NCBI RefSeq assembly: GCF_907165205.1
Contig: NC_058194.1
Coordinates: 7,210,730 to 7,274,729, forward strand
Direction: 5' to 3'
From: Coccinella septempunctata
Taxonomy: Eukaryota; Arthropoda; Insecta; Coleoptera; Coccinellidae
Length of the DNA: 64,000 nucleotides
Part shown: piece by piece, positions 30,801 to 46,800 of the stretch
How positions within the stretch are numbered: position 1 is the first letter of the stretch
Layout: every line of letters begins with the position of its first letter
Made by a program: the position numbers and the translations under genes
Notes under the pieces: generated by a model
What the model was told of the DNA's origin: nothing
The model's input: the letters and a program-made list of their open reading frames with translations, nothing else
Database searches by the model: none

Positions 30801-33800
30801 CCTCAGGAATTGAAATTATATTTTGTCGAATCGACTTCTGAAATCTCCATTCCTATTAGAACTATCGATCTGAAATTCAACATGTCCATCTCATTTCGAA
30901 AACTATATGCAGTTTCAAGATTTGGTTCGAATTGATCCAACAGTTTTTGAGGAATTGATATCACACTTTGCCGAATAGACCACTGAAATCTCGATTCCTA
31001 TCTGCACTATCGAACTGAAATTCAACATATGCATGTCAATTCGAAAACTATGTGCAGTTTCAAGATTTGGTTCGAATTGATCCAACAGTTTTCAAGGAAT
31101 AGGTATCACACTTTGCCGAATTGACCACTGAAATCTCAATTCCTATCTGAACTATCGAATAGAAATTCAACATGTGCATCTCAATCCGAAAACTATGTGC
31201 AGTTTCAAGATTTGGTTCGAATCGATCCAATAGTTCCTTAGGAATTGAAATGATATTTTGCCGAATCGACTATTGAAATCTCCATTCCTATCTGAACTAT
31301 CGAACTGAAATTCAACATGTGCATCTCAATTCGAAAACTATGTGCAGTTTCAAGATTTGGTTCGAATCGATCCAATAGTTCCTTAGGAATTGAAATGATA
31401 TTTTGCCGAATCAACTACTGAAATCTTCATTCCTATCGATCTGAAATTCAACAGGTGCATCTCAATTCGAAAACTATGTGCAGTTTCAAGATTTGGGTCG
31501 AATTGGTTCAACAGTTTTTGAGGAATTGATATCACACTTTGCCGAATAGGCCACTGAAATCTCGATTCCTATCTGCACTATCGAACTGAAATTCAACATA
31601 TGCATGTCAATTCGAAAACTATGTGCAGTTTCAAGATTTGGTTCGAATTGATCCAACAGTTTTCAAGGAATAGATATCACACTTTGCCGAATTGACCACT
31701 GAAATCTCAATTCCTATCTGAACTATCGAATAGAAATTCAACATGTGCATATCAATCCGAGAACTATGTGTGGTGTCAAGATTTGGTTCGAATTGATCCA
31801 ACAGTTTTCGAGGAATTGATATCACACTTTGCCGAATTGACCACTGAAATCTCAATTCTTATCTGAACAATCGAACTGAAATTCAACATGTGCAACTCAA
31901 TTCGAAAATTGTGTGAAATTTAAAGATTTGGTTCGAATTGAATCAACAGTTTTCAAGGAATAGATATCACACTTTGCCGAATTGACCACTGAAATCTCAA
32001 TTCCTATCTGAACTATCGAACTGAAATTCAACATGTGCATCTCAATTCGAAAACTATGTGCAGTTTCAAGATTTGGTTCGAATCGATCCAATAGTTCCTT
32101 AGGAATTGAAATGATATTTTGCCGAATCGACTACTGAAATCTCCATTCCTATCTGAACTATCGAACTGAAATTCAACATGTGCATCTCAATTCGAAAACT
32201 ATGTGCAGTTTCAAGATTTGGTTCGAATCGATCCAATAGTTCCTTAGGAATTGAAATGATATTTTGCCGAATCGACTACTGAAATCTTCATTCCTATCGA
32301 TCTGAAATTCAACAGGTGCATCTCAATTCAAAAACTATGTGCAGTTTCAAGATTTGGGTCGAATTGGTTCAACAGTTTTTGAGGAATTGATATCACACTT
32401 TGCCGAATAGACCACTGAAATCTCGATTCCTATCTGCACTATCGAACTGAAATTCAACATGTGCATCTCAATTCGAAAACTATGTGCTGTTTCAAGATTT
32501 GGTTCGAATTGATCTAACAGTTTTCGAGGAATTGATATAACACTTTGCCGAATTGACCACTGAAATCTCAATTCCTATCTGATTTATCGAACTGAAATTC
32601 AACATGTGCATCTCAATTCGAAAACTATGTGCAGTTTCAAGATTTGGTTCGAATCGATCCAATAGTTCCTTAGGAATTGAAATGATATTTTGCCGAATCG
32701 ACTACTGAAATCTTCATTCCTATCAGAACTATCGATCTGAAATTCAACATGTGCATCTCAATTCGAAAACTATGTGCAGTTTCAAGATTTGGGTCGAATT
32801 GGTTCAACAGTTTTTGAAGAATTGATATCACACTTTGCCGAATAGACCACTGAAATCTCAATTCCTATCAGAACTATCGTACTGAAATTCAACATATGCA
32901 TGTCAATTCGAAAACTATGTGCAGTTTCAAGATTTGGTTCGAATTGATCCAACAGTTTTCAAGGAATAGATATCACACTTTGCTGAATTGACCACTGAAA
33001 TCTCAATTCCTATCTGAACTATCGAATAGAAATTCAACATGTGCATCTCAATCCGAAAACTATGTGCAGTTTCAAGATTTGGTTCGAATTGATCCAATAG
33101 TTCCTCAGGAATTGAAATTATATTTTGTCGAATCGACTTCTGAAATCTCCATTCCTATTAGAACTATCGATCTGAAATTCAACATGTGCATCTCAATTCG
33201 AAAACTATGTGCAGTTTCAAGATTTGGTTCGAATTGATCCAACAGTTTTTGAGGAATTGATATCACACTTCGCCGAATAGACCACTGAAATCTCAATTCC
33301 TATCTGAATTATCGAACTGAAATTCAACATGTGCATATCAATCCGAGAACTATGTGTGGTTTCAAGATTTGGTTCGAATTGATCCAACAGTTTTCGAGGA
33401 ATTGATATCACACTTTGCCGAATTGACCACTGAAATCTCAATTCTTATCTGAACAATCGAACTGAAATTCAACATGTGCAACTCAATTCGAAAATTGTGT
33501 GAAATTTAAAGATTTGGTTCGAATTGAATCAACAGTTTTCAAGGAATAGATATCACACTTTGCCGAATTGACCACTGAAATCTCAATTCCTATCTGAACT
33601 ATCGAACTGAAATTCAACATGTGCATCTCAATTCGAAAACTATGTGCAGTTTCAAGATTTGGTTCGAATCGATCCAATAGTTCCTTAGGAATTGAAATGA
33701 TATTTTGCCGAATCGACTATTGAAATCTTCATTCCTATCGATCTGAAATTCAACAGGTGCATCTCAATTCGAAAACTATGTGCAGTTTCAAGATTTGGGT

Positions 33801-34611
33801 CGAATTGGTTCAACAGTTTTTGAGGAATTGATATCACACTTTGCCGAATAGATCACTGAAATCTCGATTCCTATCTGCACTATCGAACTGAAATTCAACA
33901 TGTGCATCTCAATTCGAAAACTATGTGCTGTTTCAAGATTTGGTTCGAATTGATCTAACAGTTTTCGAGGAATTGATATCACACTTTGCCGAATTGACCA
34001 CTGAAATCTCAATTCCTATCTGATTTATCGAACTGAAATTCAACATGTGCATCTCAATTCGAGAACTATGTGCAGTTTCAAGATTTGGTTCGAATCGATC
34101 CAATAGTTCCTTAGGAATTGAAATGATATTTTGCCGAATCGACTACTGAAATCTTCATTCCTATCAGAACTATCGATCTGAAATTCAACATGTGCATCTC
34201 AATTCGAAAACTATGTGCAGTTTCAAGATTTGGGTCGAATTGGTTCAACAGTTTTTGAAGAATTGATATCACACTTTGCCGAATAGACCACTGAAATCTC
34301 AATTCCTATCAGAACTATCGTACTGAAATTCAACATATGCATCTCATTTCGAAATTTATGTGCAGTTTCAAGATTTGGTTCGAATTGATCCAACAGTTTT
34401 CAAGGAATTGATATCACACTTTGCCGAATTGACCACTGAAATCTCAATTCCTATCTGAACTATCGAACTGAAATTCAACATGTGCATCTCAATCCGAAAA
34501 CTATGTGCAGTTTCAAGATTTGGTTCGAATTGATCCAATAGTTCCTTAGGAATTGAAATGATATTTTGTCGAATCGACTTCTGAAATCTCCATTCCTATT
34601 AGAACTATCGA

Positions 34612-37600
34612 TCTGAAATTCAACATGTGCATCTGATTTCGAAAACTATGTGCAGTTTCAAGTTTGGTTCGAATTGATTCAACAGTTTTCGGGGAATTGA
34701 TATCACCCTTTGCCGAATAGACCACTGAAATCTCAATTCCTATCTGCACTATCGAACTGAAATTCAACATGTGCATCTCAATTCGAAAACTATGTGCAGT
34801 TTCAAGATTTGGTTTGAATCGATCCAATAGTTCCTTGGGAATTGAAATGATATTTTGCCGAATCGACTACTGAAATCTTCATTCCTATCGATCTGAAATT
34901 CAACAGGTGCATCTCAATTCGAAAACTATGTGCAGTTTCAAGATTTGGGTCGAATTGGTTCAACAGTTTTTGAGGAATTGATATCACACTTTGCCGAATA
35001 GACCACTGGAATCTCGATTCCTATCTGCACTACCGAACTGAAATTCAACATGTGCATCTCAATTCGAAAACTATGTGCTGTTTCAAGATTTCGTTCGAAT
35101 TGATCCAACAGTTTTCGAGGAATTGATATCACACTTTGCCGAATTGACCACTGAAATCTCAATTCCTATCTGATTTATCGAACTGAAATTCAACATGTGC
35201 ATCTCAATTCGAAAACTATGTGCAGTTTCAAGATTTGGTTAGAATCGATCCAATAGTTCCTTAGGAATTGAAATGATATTTTGCCGAATCGACTACTGAA
35301 ATCTTCATTCCTATCAGAACTATCGATCTGAAATTCAACATGTGCATCTCAATTCGAAAACTATGTGCAGTTTCAAGATTTGGGTCGAATTGGTTCAACA
35401 GTTTTCGAAAAATTGATATCACACTTTGTCGAATAGACCACTGAAATCTCCATTCCTATTAGAACTATCGATCTGAAATTCAACATGTGCATCTCATTTC
35501 GAAAACTATGTGCAGTTTCAAGATTTGGTTCGAATTGATCCAACAGTTTTCAAGGAATTGATATCACCCTTTGCCGAATAGACCACTGAAATCTCAATTC
35601 CTATCTGCACTATCGGACTGAAATTCAACATGTGCATCTCAATTCGAAAACTATGTGCAGTTTCAAGATTTGGTTCGAATCGATCCAATAGTTCCTTAGG
35701 AATTGAAATGATATTTTGCCGAATCGACTACTGAAATCTTCATTCCTATCGATCTGAAATTCAAAAGGTGCATCTCAATTCGAAAACTATGTGCAGTTTC
35801 AAGATTTGGGTCGAATTGGTTCAACAGTTTTTGAGGAATTGATATCACACTTTGCCGAATAGACCACTGGAATCTCGATTCCTATCTGCACTATCGAACT
35901 GAAATTCAACATGTGCATCTCATTTCGTAAACTATGTGCAGTTTCAAGTTTTGGTTCGAATTGATCCAACAGTTTTCGAGGAATTGATATCACACTTTGC
36001 CGAATTGACCACAGAAATCTCAATTCCTATCTGAACTATCGAACTGAAATTCAACATGTGCATCTCGATTCGAAAACTATGTGCAGTTTCAAGATTTGGT
36101 TCGAATCGATCCAATTGATCCTTAGGAATTGAAATGATATTTTGCCGAATCGACTACTGAAATCTTCATTCCTACAGAACTATCGATCTGAAATTCAACA
36201 TGTGCATCTTAATTCGAAAACTATGTGCGTTTTCAAGATTTGGGTCGAATTGGTTCAACAGTTTTTGAGGAATTGATATCACACTTTCTCGAATTGACCA
36301 CTGAAATCTCGATTCCTATCTTAACTATCGAACTGAAATTCAACAAGTGCATCTCAATTCGAACACTATGTGCAGTTTCAAGATTTGAGTCGAATTGGTC
36401 CAACAGTTTTTTAGGAATTGATATCACACTTTGCCGAATAGACCAGTGAAATCTCAATTCCTATCTGAACAATCGAAGTGAAATTCAACATGTGCATCTC
36501 AATTCGAAAACTATGTGCGGTTTCAAGATTTGGTTCGAATTGATCCAATAGTTCCTTAGGAATTGAAATGATAATTTGTCGAATTGACTACTGATATCTC
36601 CATTCCTATCAGAACTATATAAATCGGAAATTCAACATGTGCATCTCATTTCGAAAACTATGTGTAGTTTCAAGATTTGGTTCGAATTGATCCAACAGAT
36701 TTCGAGGAATTGATATCACCATTTGCCGAATTGACCACTGAAATCTCAATTCCTATCTGAAATATCGAACTGAAATTCAACATGTGCATCTCAATTCGAA
36801 AACTGCGTGAAGTTTCAAGATTTGGTTCGAATTGATCCAACAGTTTTCGAGGAATTGATAACACACTTAGCCGAATTGACTACTGAAATCTCAATCCCTA
36901 TCAGAACTATAGATCTGAAATTCAACATGTGCATCTCAATTCGAAAACTGTGTACAGTTACGAGATTTGGTTCGAATTGATCCAACAGTTTTCGGGGAAT
37001 TGATATCACCCTTTGCCGAATAGACCAGTGAAAACTCAATTCCTATCTGCACTATCGATCTGAAATAAAACATGTGCATCTCATTTCGAAAACTATGTGT
37101 AGTTTCAAGATTTGGTTCGAATTGATCCAACAGATTTCGAGGAATTAATATCACCATTTGCCGAATTGACCACTGAAATCTCAATTCCTATCTGAAATAT
37201 CGAACTGAAATTCAACATGTGCATCTCAATTCGAAAACTGCGTGAAGTTTCAAGATTTGGTTCGAATTGATCCAACAGTTTTCGAGGAATTGATAACACA
37301 CTTAGCCGAATTGACTACTGAAATCTCAATCCCTATCAGAACTATAGATCTGAAATTCAACATGTGCATCTCAATTCGAAAACTGTGTACAGTTACGAGA
37401 TTTGGTTCGAATTGATCCAACAGTTTTCGGGGAATTGATATCACCCTTTGCCGAATAGACCAGTGAAAACTCAATTCCTATCTGCACTATCGAACTGAAA
37501 TTCAACATGTGCATCTCAATTCGAAAACTATGTGCAGTTTCAAGATTTGGTTCGAATCGATCCAACAGTTTTCGAGGAATTGATATCACACTTTGCCGAA

Positions 37601-40600
37601 TTGACCACTGAAATCTCAATTCCTATCTGATTTATCGAACTGAAATTCAACATGTGCATCTCAATTCGAAAACTATGTGCAGTTTCGAAATTTGGTTCGA
37701 ATCGATCCAATAGTTCCTTAGGAATTGAAATGATATTTTGCCGAATCGACTACTGAAATCTTCATTCCTATCGAAACTATCGATCTGAAATTCAACATGT
37801 GCATCTCAATTCGAAAACTATGTGCAGTTTCAAGATTTGGGTCGAATTGGTTCAACAGTTTTCGAGGAATTGATATCACACTTTGCCGAATAGACCACTG
37901 GAATCTCGATTCCTACCTGCACTATCGAACTGAAATTCAACATGTGCATCTCATTTCGTAAACTATGTGCAGTTTCAAGTTTTGGTTCGAATTGATCCAA
38001 CAGTTTTCGAGGAATTGATATCACACTTTGCCGAATTGACCACAGAAATCTCAATTCCCATCTGAACTATCGAACTGAAATTCAACATGTGCATCTCGAT
38101 TCGAAAACTATGTGCAGTTTCAAGATTTGGTTCGAATCGATCCAATTGTTCCTTAGGAATTGAAATGATATTTTGCCGAATCGACTACTGAAATCTTAAT
38201 TCCTATCAGAACTATCGATCTGAAATTCAACATGTGCATCTTAATTCGAAAACTATGTGCGTTTTCAAGATTTGGGTCGAATTGTTTCAACAGTTTTTGA
38301 GGAATTGATATCACACTTTGCCGGATTGACCACTGAAATCTCAATTCCTATCAGAACTATCGTACTGAAATTCAACATGTGCATCTCAATTCGAAAACTA
38401 TGTGCAGTTTCAAGATTTGGTTTGAATCGATCCAATAGTTCCTTGGGAATTGAAATGATATTTTGCCGAATCGACTACTGAAATCTTCATTCCTATCGAT
38501 CTGAAATTCAACAGGTGCATCTCAATTCGAAAACTATGTGCAGTTTCAAGATTTGGGTCGAATTGGTTCAACAGTTTTCGAGGAATTGATATCACACTTT
38601 GCCGAATAGACCACTGGAATCTCGATTCCTACCTGCACTATCGAACTGAAATTCAACATGTGCATCTCATTTCGTAAACTATGTGCAGTTTCAAGTTTTG
38701 GTTCGAATTGATCCAACAGTTTTCGAGGAATTGATATCACACTTTGCCGAATTGACCACAGAAATCTCAATTCCCATCTGAACTATCGAACTGAAATTCA
38801 ACATGTGCATCTCGATTCGAAAACTATGTGCAGTTTCAAGATTTGGTTCGAATCGATCCAATTGTTCCTTAGGAATTGAAATGATATTTTGCCGAATCGA
38901 CTACTGAAATCTTAATTCCTATCAGAACTATCGATCTGAAATTCAACATGTGCATCTGATTTCGAAAACTATGTGCAGTTTCAAGTTTGGTTCGAATTGA
39001 TTCAACAGTTTTCGGGGAATTGATATCACCCTTTGCCGAATAGACCACTGAAATCTCAATTCCTATCTGCACTATCGAACTGAAATTCAACATGTGCATC
39101 TCAATTCGAAAACTATGTGCAGTTTCAAGATTTGGTTTGAATCGATCCAATAGTTCCTTGGGAATTGAAATGATATTTTGCCGAATCGACTACTGAAATC
39201 TTCATTCCTATCGATCTGAAATTCAACAGGTGCATCTCAATTCGAAAACTATGTGCAGTTTCAAGATTTGGGTCGAATTGGTTCAACAGTTTTTGAGGAA
39301 TTGATATCACACTTTGCCGAATAGACCACTGGAATCTCGATTCCTATCTGCACTACCGAACTGAAATTCAACATGTGCATCTCAATTCGAAAACTATGTG
39401 CTGTTTCAAGATTTCGTTCGAATTGATCCAACAGTTTTCGAGGAATTGATATCACACTTTGCCGAATTGACCACTGAAATCTCAATTCCTATCTGATTTA
39501 TCGAACTGAAATTCAACATGTGCATCTCAATTCGAAAACTATGTGCAGTTTCAAGATTTGGTTAGAATCGATCCAATAGTTCCTTAGGAATTGAAATGAT
39601 ATTTTGCCGAATCGACTACTGAAATCTTCATTCCTATCAGAACTATCGATCTGAAATTCAACATGTGCATCTCAATTCGAAAACTATGTGCAGTTTCAAG
39701 ATTTGGGTCGAATTGGTTCAACAGTTTTCGAAAAATTGATATCACACTTTGTCGAATAGACCACTGAAATCTCCATTCCTATTAGAACTATCGATCTGAA
39801 ATTCAACATGTGCATCTCATTTCGAAAACTATGTGCAGTTTCAAGATTTGGTTCGAATTGATCCAACAGTTTTCAAGGAATTGATATCACCCTTTGCCGA
39901 ATAGACCACTGAAATCTCAATTCCTATCTGCACTATCGGACTGAAATTCAACATGTGCATCTCAATTCGAAAACTATGTGCAGTTTCAAGATTTGGTTCG
40001 AATCGATCCAATAGTTCCTTAGGAATTGAAATGATATTTTGCCGAATCGACTACTGAAATCTTCATTCCTATCGATCTGAAATTCAAAAGGTGCATCTCA
40101 ATTCGAAAACTATGTGCAGTTTCAAGATTTGGGTCGAATTGGTTCAACAGTTTTTGAGGAATTGATATCACACTTTGCCGAATAGACCACTGGAATCTCG
40201 ATTCCTATCTGCACTATCGAACTGAAATTCAACATGTGCATCTCATTTCGTAAACTATGTGCAGTTTCAAGTTTTGGTTCGAATTGATCCAACAGTTTTC
40301 GAGGAATTGATATCACACTTTGCCGAATTGACCACAGAAATCTCAATTCCTATCTGAACTATCGAACTGAAATTCAACATGTGCATCTCGATTCGAAAAC
40401 TATGTGCAGTTTCAAGATTTGGTTCGAATCGATCCAATTGATCCTTAGGAATTGAAATGATATTTTGCCGAATCGACTACTGAAATCTTCATTCCTACAG
40501 AACTATCGATCTGAAATTCAACATGTGCATCTTAATTCGAAAACTATGTGCGTTTTCAAGATTTGGGTCGAATTGGTTCAACAGTTTTTGAGGAATTGAT

Positions 40601-42700
40601 ATCACACTTTCTCGAATTGACCACTGAAATCTCGATTCCTATCTTAACTATCGAACTGAAATTCAACAAGTGCATCTCAATTCGAACACTATGTGCAGTT
40701 TCAAGATTTGAGTCGAATTGGTCCAACAGTTTTTTAGGAATTGATATCACACTTTGCCGAATAGACCAGTGAAATCTCAATTCCTATCTGAACAATCGAA
40801 GTGAAATTCAACATGTGCATCTCAATTCGAAAACTATGTGCGGTTTCAAGATTTGGTTCGAATTGATCCAATAGTTCCTTAGGAATTGAAATGATAATTT
40901 GTCGAATTGACTACTGATATCTCCATTCCTATCAGAACTATATAAATCGGAAATTCAACATGTGCATCTCATTTCGAAAACTATGTGTAGTTTCAAGATT
41001 TGGTTCGAATTGATCCAACAGATTTCGAGGAATTGATATCACCATTTGCCGAATTGACCACTGAAATCTCAATTCCTATCTGAAATATCGAACTGAAATT
41101 CAACATGTGCATCTCAATTCGAAAACTGCGTGAAGTTTCAAGATTTGGTTCGAATTGATCCAACAGTTTTCGAGGAATTGATAACACACTTAGCCGAATT
41201 GACTACTGAAATCTCAATCCCTATCAGAACTATAGATCTGAAATTCAACATGTGCATCTCAATTCGAAAACTGTGTACAGTTACGAGATTTGGTTCGAAT
41301 TGATCCAACAGTTTTCGGGGAATTGATATCACCCTTTGCCGAATAGACCAGTGAAAACTCAATTCCTATCTGCACTATCGATCTGAAATAAAACATGTGC
41401 ATCTCATTTCGAAAACTATGTGTAGTTTCAAGATTTGGTTCGAATTGATCCAACAGATTTCGAGGAATTAATATCACCATTTGCCGAATTGACCACTGAA
41501 ATCTCAATTCCTATCTGAAATATCGAACTGAAATTCAACATGTGCATCTCAATTCGAAAACTGCGTGAAGTTTCAAGATTTGGTTCGAATTGATCCAACA
41601 GTTTTCGAGGAATTGATAACACACTTAGCCGAATTGACTACTGAAATCTCAATCCCTATCAGAACTATAGATCTGAAATTCAACATGTGCATCTCAATTC
41701 GAAAACTGTGTACAGTTACGAGATTTGGTTCGAATTGATCCAACAGTTTTCGGGGAATTGATATCACCCTTTGCCGAATAGACCAGTGAAAACTCAATTC
41801 CTATCTGCACTATCGAACTGAAATTCAACATGTGCATCTCAATTCGAAAACTATGTGCAGTTTCAAGATTTGGTTCGAATCGATCCAACAGTTTTCGAGG
41901 AATTGATATCACACTTTGCCGAATTGACCACTGAAATCTCAATTCCTATCTGATTTATCGAACTGAAATTCAACATGTGCATCTCAATTCGAAAACTATG
42001 TGCAGTTTCGAAATTTGGTTCGAATCGATCCAATAGTTCCTTAGGAATTGAAATGATATTTTGCCGAATCGACTACTGAAATCTTCATTCCTATCGAAAC
42101 TATCGATCTGAAATTCAACATGTGCATCTCAATTCGAAAACTATGTGCAGTTTCAAGATTTGGGTCGAATTGGTTCAACAGTTTTCGAGGAATTGATATC
42201 ACACTTTGCCGAATAGACCACTGGAATCTCGATTCCTACCTGCACTATCGAACTGAAATTCAACATGTGCATCTCATTTCGTAAACTATGTGCAGTTTCA
42301 AGTTTTGGTTCGAATTGATCCAACAGTTTTCGAGGAATTGATATCACACTTTGCCGAATTGACCACAGAAATCTCAATTCCCATCTGAACTATCGAACTG
42401 AAATTCAACATGTGCATCTCGATTCGAAAACTATGTGCAGTTTCAAGATTTGGTTCGAATCGATCCAATTGTTCCTTAGGAATTGAAATGATATTTTGCC
42501 GAATCGACTACTGAAATCTTAATTCCTATCAGAACTATCGATCTGAAATTCAACATGTGCATCTTAATTCGAAAACTATGTGCGTTTTCAAGATTTGGGT
42601 CGAATTGTTTCAACAGTTTTTGAGGAATTGATATCACACTTTGCCGGATTGACCACTGAAATCTCAATTCCTATCAGAACTATCGTACTGAAATTCAACA
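34612..42700. repeat. Large tandem block duplication inside the satellite (offset 4,323 bp)
   Basis: Sequence 34612-38377 recurs at 38935-42700, about 3.77 kb at an offset of 4,323 bp. The copies share rare variants: a dinucleotide deletion in TTCAAGTTTGG (about 34660 and 38983) and the variant CTATATAAATCGG (about 36616 and 40939). Similar blocks recur elsewhere at offsets of 435 bp (36670/37105), 1,699 bp (26915/28614) and 2,003 bp (47691/49694). Confidence 0.85.
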
Positions 42701-43810
42701 TATGCATCTCATTTCGAAATTTATGTGCAGTTTCAAGATTTGGTTCGAAGTGATCCAACAGTTTTCAAGGAATTGATATCACCCTTTGCCGAATAGACCA
42801 CTGAAATCTCAATTCCTATCTGATTTATCGAACTGAAATTCAACATGTGCATCTCAATTCGAAAACTATGTGCAGTTTCAAGATTTGGGTCGAATTGGTT
42901 CAACAGTTTTCGAAAAATTGATATCACACTTTGTCGAATAGACCACTGAAATCTCCATTCCTATTAGAACTATCGATCTGAAATTCAACATGTGCATCTC
43001 ATTTCGAAAACTATGTGCAGTTTCAAGATTTGGTTCGAATTGATCCAACAGTTTTCAAGGAATTGATATCACCCTTTGCCGAATAGACCACTGAAATCTC
43101 AATTCCTATCTGATTTATCGAACTGAAATTCAACATGTGCATCTCAATTCGAAAACTATGTGCAGTTTCAAGATTTGGTTAGAATCGATCCAATAGTTCC
43201 TTAGGAATTGAAATGATATTTTGCCGAATCGACTACTGAAATCTTCATTCCTATCAGAACTATCGATCTGAAATTCAACATGTGCATCTCAATTCGAAAA
43301 CTATGTGCAGTTTCAAGATTTGGGTCGAATTGGTTCAACAGTTTTCGAAAAATTGATATCACACTTTGTCGAATAGACCACTGAAATCTCCATTCCTATT
43401 AGAACTATCGATCTGAAATTCAACATGTGCATCTCAATTCGAAAACTATGTGCTGTTTCAAGATTTGGTTCGAATTGATCTAACAGTTTTCGAGGAATTG
43501 ATAGCACACTTTGCCGAATTGACCACTGAAATCTCAATTCCTATCTGATTTATCGAACTGAAATTCAACATGTGCATCTCAATTCGAAAACTATGTGCAG
43601 TTTCAAGATTTGGTTCGAATCGATCCAATAGTTCCTTAGGAATTGAAATGATATTTTGCCGAATCGACTACTGAAATCTTCATTCCTATCGATCTGAAAT
43701 TCAAAAGGTGCATCTCAATTCGAAAACTATGTGCAGTTTCAAGATTTGGGTCGAATTGGTTCAACAGTTTTTGAGGAATTGATATCACACTTTGCCGAAT
43801 AGACCACTGG

Positions 43811-46800
43811 AATATCGATTCCTATCTTAACTATCGAACTGAAATTCAACAAGTGCATCTCAATTCGAACACTATGTGCAGTTTCAAGATTTGAGTCGAA
43901 TTGGTCCAACAGTTTTTTAGGAATTGATATCACACTTTGCCGAATAGACCAGTGAAATCTCAATTCCTATCTGAACTATCGAAGTGAAATTCAACATGTG
44001 CATCTCAATTCGAAAACTATGTGCGGTTTCAAGATTTGGTTCGAATTGATCCAATAGTTCCTTAGGAATTGAAATGATAATTTGTCGAATCGACTACTGA
44101 TATCTCCATTCCTATCAGAACTATATAAATCGGAAATTCAACATGTGCATCTCATTTCGAAAACTATGTGTAGTTTCAAGATTTGGTTCGAATTGATCCA
44201 ACAGATTTCGAGGAATTGATATCACCATTTGCCGAATTGACCACTGAAATCTCAATTCCTATCTGAAATATCGAACTGAAATTCAACATGTGCATCTCAT
44301 TTCGAAAACTGCGTGAAGTTTCAAGATTTGGTTCGAATTGATCCAACAGTTTTCGAGGAATTGATAACACACTTAGCCGAATTGACTACTGAAATCTCAA
44401 TCCCTATCAGAACTATAGATCTGAAATTCAACATGTGCATCTCAATTCGAAAACTGTGTACAGTTACGAGATTTGGTTCGAATTGATCCAACAGTTTTCG
44501 GGGAATTGATATCACCCTTTGCCGAATAGACCAGTGAAAACTCAATTCCTATCTGCACTATCGAACTGAAATTCAACATGTGCATCTCAATTCGAAAACT
44601 ATGTGCAGTTTCAAGATTTGGTTCGAATCGATCCAACAGTTTTCGAGGAATTGATATCACACTTTGCCGAATTGACCACTGAAATCTCAATTCCTATCTG
44701 ATTTATCGAACTAAAATTCAACATGTGCATCTCAATTCGAAAACTATGTGCAGTTTCAAGATTTGGTTCGAATCGATCCAATAGTTCCTTAGGAATTGAA
44801 ATGATATTTTGCCGAATCGACTACTGAAATCTTCATTCCTATCAGAACTATCGATCTGAAATTCAACATGTGCATCTCAATTCGAAAACTATGTGCAGTT
44901 TCAAGATTTGGGTCGAATTGGTTCAACAGTTTTCGAGGAATTGATATCACACTTTGCCGAATGGACCACTGGAATCTCGATTCCTACCTGCACTATCGAA
45001 CTGAAATTCAACATGTGCATCTCATTTCGTAAACTATGTGCAGTTTCAAGTTTTGGTTCGAATTGATCCAACAGTTTTCGAGGAATTGATATCACACTTT
45101 GCCGAATTGACCACAGAAATCTCAATTCCCATCTGAACTATCGAACTGAAATTCAACATGTGCATCTCGATTCGAAAACTATGTGCAGTTTCAAGATTTG
45201 GTTCGAATCGATCCAATTGTTCCTTAGGAATTGAAATGATATTTTGCCGAATCGACTACTGAAATCTTAATTCCTATCAGAACTATCGATCTGAAATTCA
45301 ACATGTGCATCTTAATTCGAAAACTATGTGCGTTTTCAAGATTTGGGTCGAATTGTTTCAACAGTTTTTGAGGAATTGATATCACACTTTGCCGGATTGA
45401 CCACTGAAATCTCAATTCCTATCAGAACTATCGTACTGAAATTCAACATATGCATCTCATTTCGAAATTTATGTGCAGTTTCAAGAATTGGTTCGAATTG
45501 ATCCAACAGTTTTCAAGGAATTGATATCACACTTTGCCGAATTGACCACTGAAATCTCAATTCCTATCTGAACTATCGAACTGAAATTAAACATGTGCAT
45601 CTCGATTCGAAAACTATGTGCAGTTTCAAGATTTGGTTCGAATCGATCCAATTGATCCTTAGGAATTGAAATGATATTTTGCCGAATCGACTACTGAAAT
45701 CTTCATTCCTATCAGAACTATCGATCTGAAATTCAACATGTGCATCTTAATTCGAAAACGATGTGCGTTTTCAAGATTTGGGTCGAATTGGTTCTACAGT
45801 TTTTGAGGAATTGATATCACACTTTCTCGAATTGACCACTGAAATATCGATTCCTATCTTAACTATCGAACTGAAATTCAACAAGTGCATCTCAATTCGA
45901 ACACTATGTGCAGTTTCAAGATTTGAGTCGAATTGGTCCAACAGTTTTTTAGGAATTGATATCACACTTTGCCGAATAGACCAGTGAAATCTCAATTCCT
46001 ATCTGAACTATCGAAGTGAAATTCAACATGTGCATCTCAATTCGAAAACTATGTGCGGTTTCAAGATTTGGTTCGAATTGATCCAATAGTTCCTTAGGAA
46101 TTGAAATGATAATTTGTCGAATCGACTACTGATATCTCCATTCCTATCAGAACTATATAAATCGGAAATTCAACATGTGCATCTCATTTCGAAAACTATG
46201 TGTAGTTTCAAGATTTGGTTCGAATTGATCCAACAGATTTCGAGGAATTGATATCACCATTTGCCGAATTGACCACTGAAATCTCAATTCCTATCTGAAA
46301 TATCGAACTGAAATTCAACATGTGCATCTCAATTCGAAAACTGCGTGAAGTTTCAAGATTTGGTTCGAATTGATCCAACAGTTTTCGAGGAATTGATAAC
46401 ACACTTAGCCGAATTGACTACTGAAATCTCAATCCCTATCAGAACTATAGATCTGAAATTCAACATGTGCATCTCAATTCGAAAACTGTGTACAGTTACG
46501 AGATTTGGTTCGAATTGATCCAACAGTTTTCGGGGAATTGATATCACCCTTTGCCGAATAGACCAGTGAAAACTCAATTCCTATCTGCACTATCGAACTG
46601 AAATTCAACATGTGCATCTCAATTCGAAAACTATGTGCAGTTTCAAGATTTGGTTCGAATCGATCCAACAGTTTTCGAGGAATTGATATCACACTTTGCC
46701 GAATTGACCACTGAAATCTCAATTCCTATCTGATTTATCGAACTAAAATTCAACATGTGCATCTCAATTCGAAAACTATGTGCAGTTTCAAGATTTGGTT

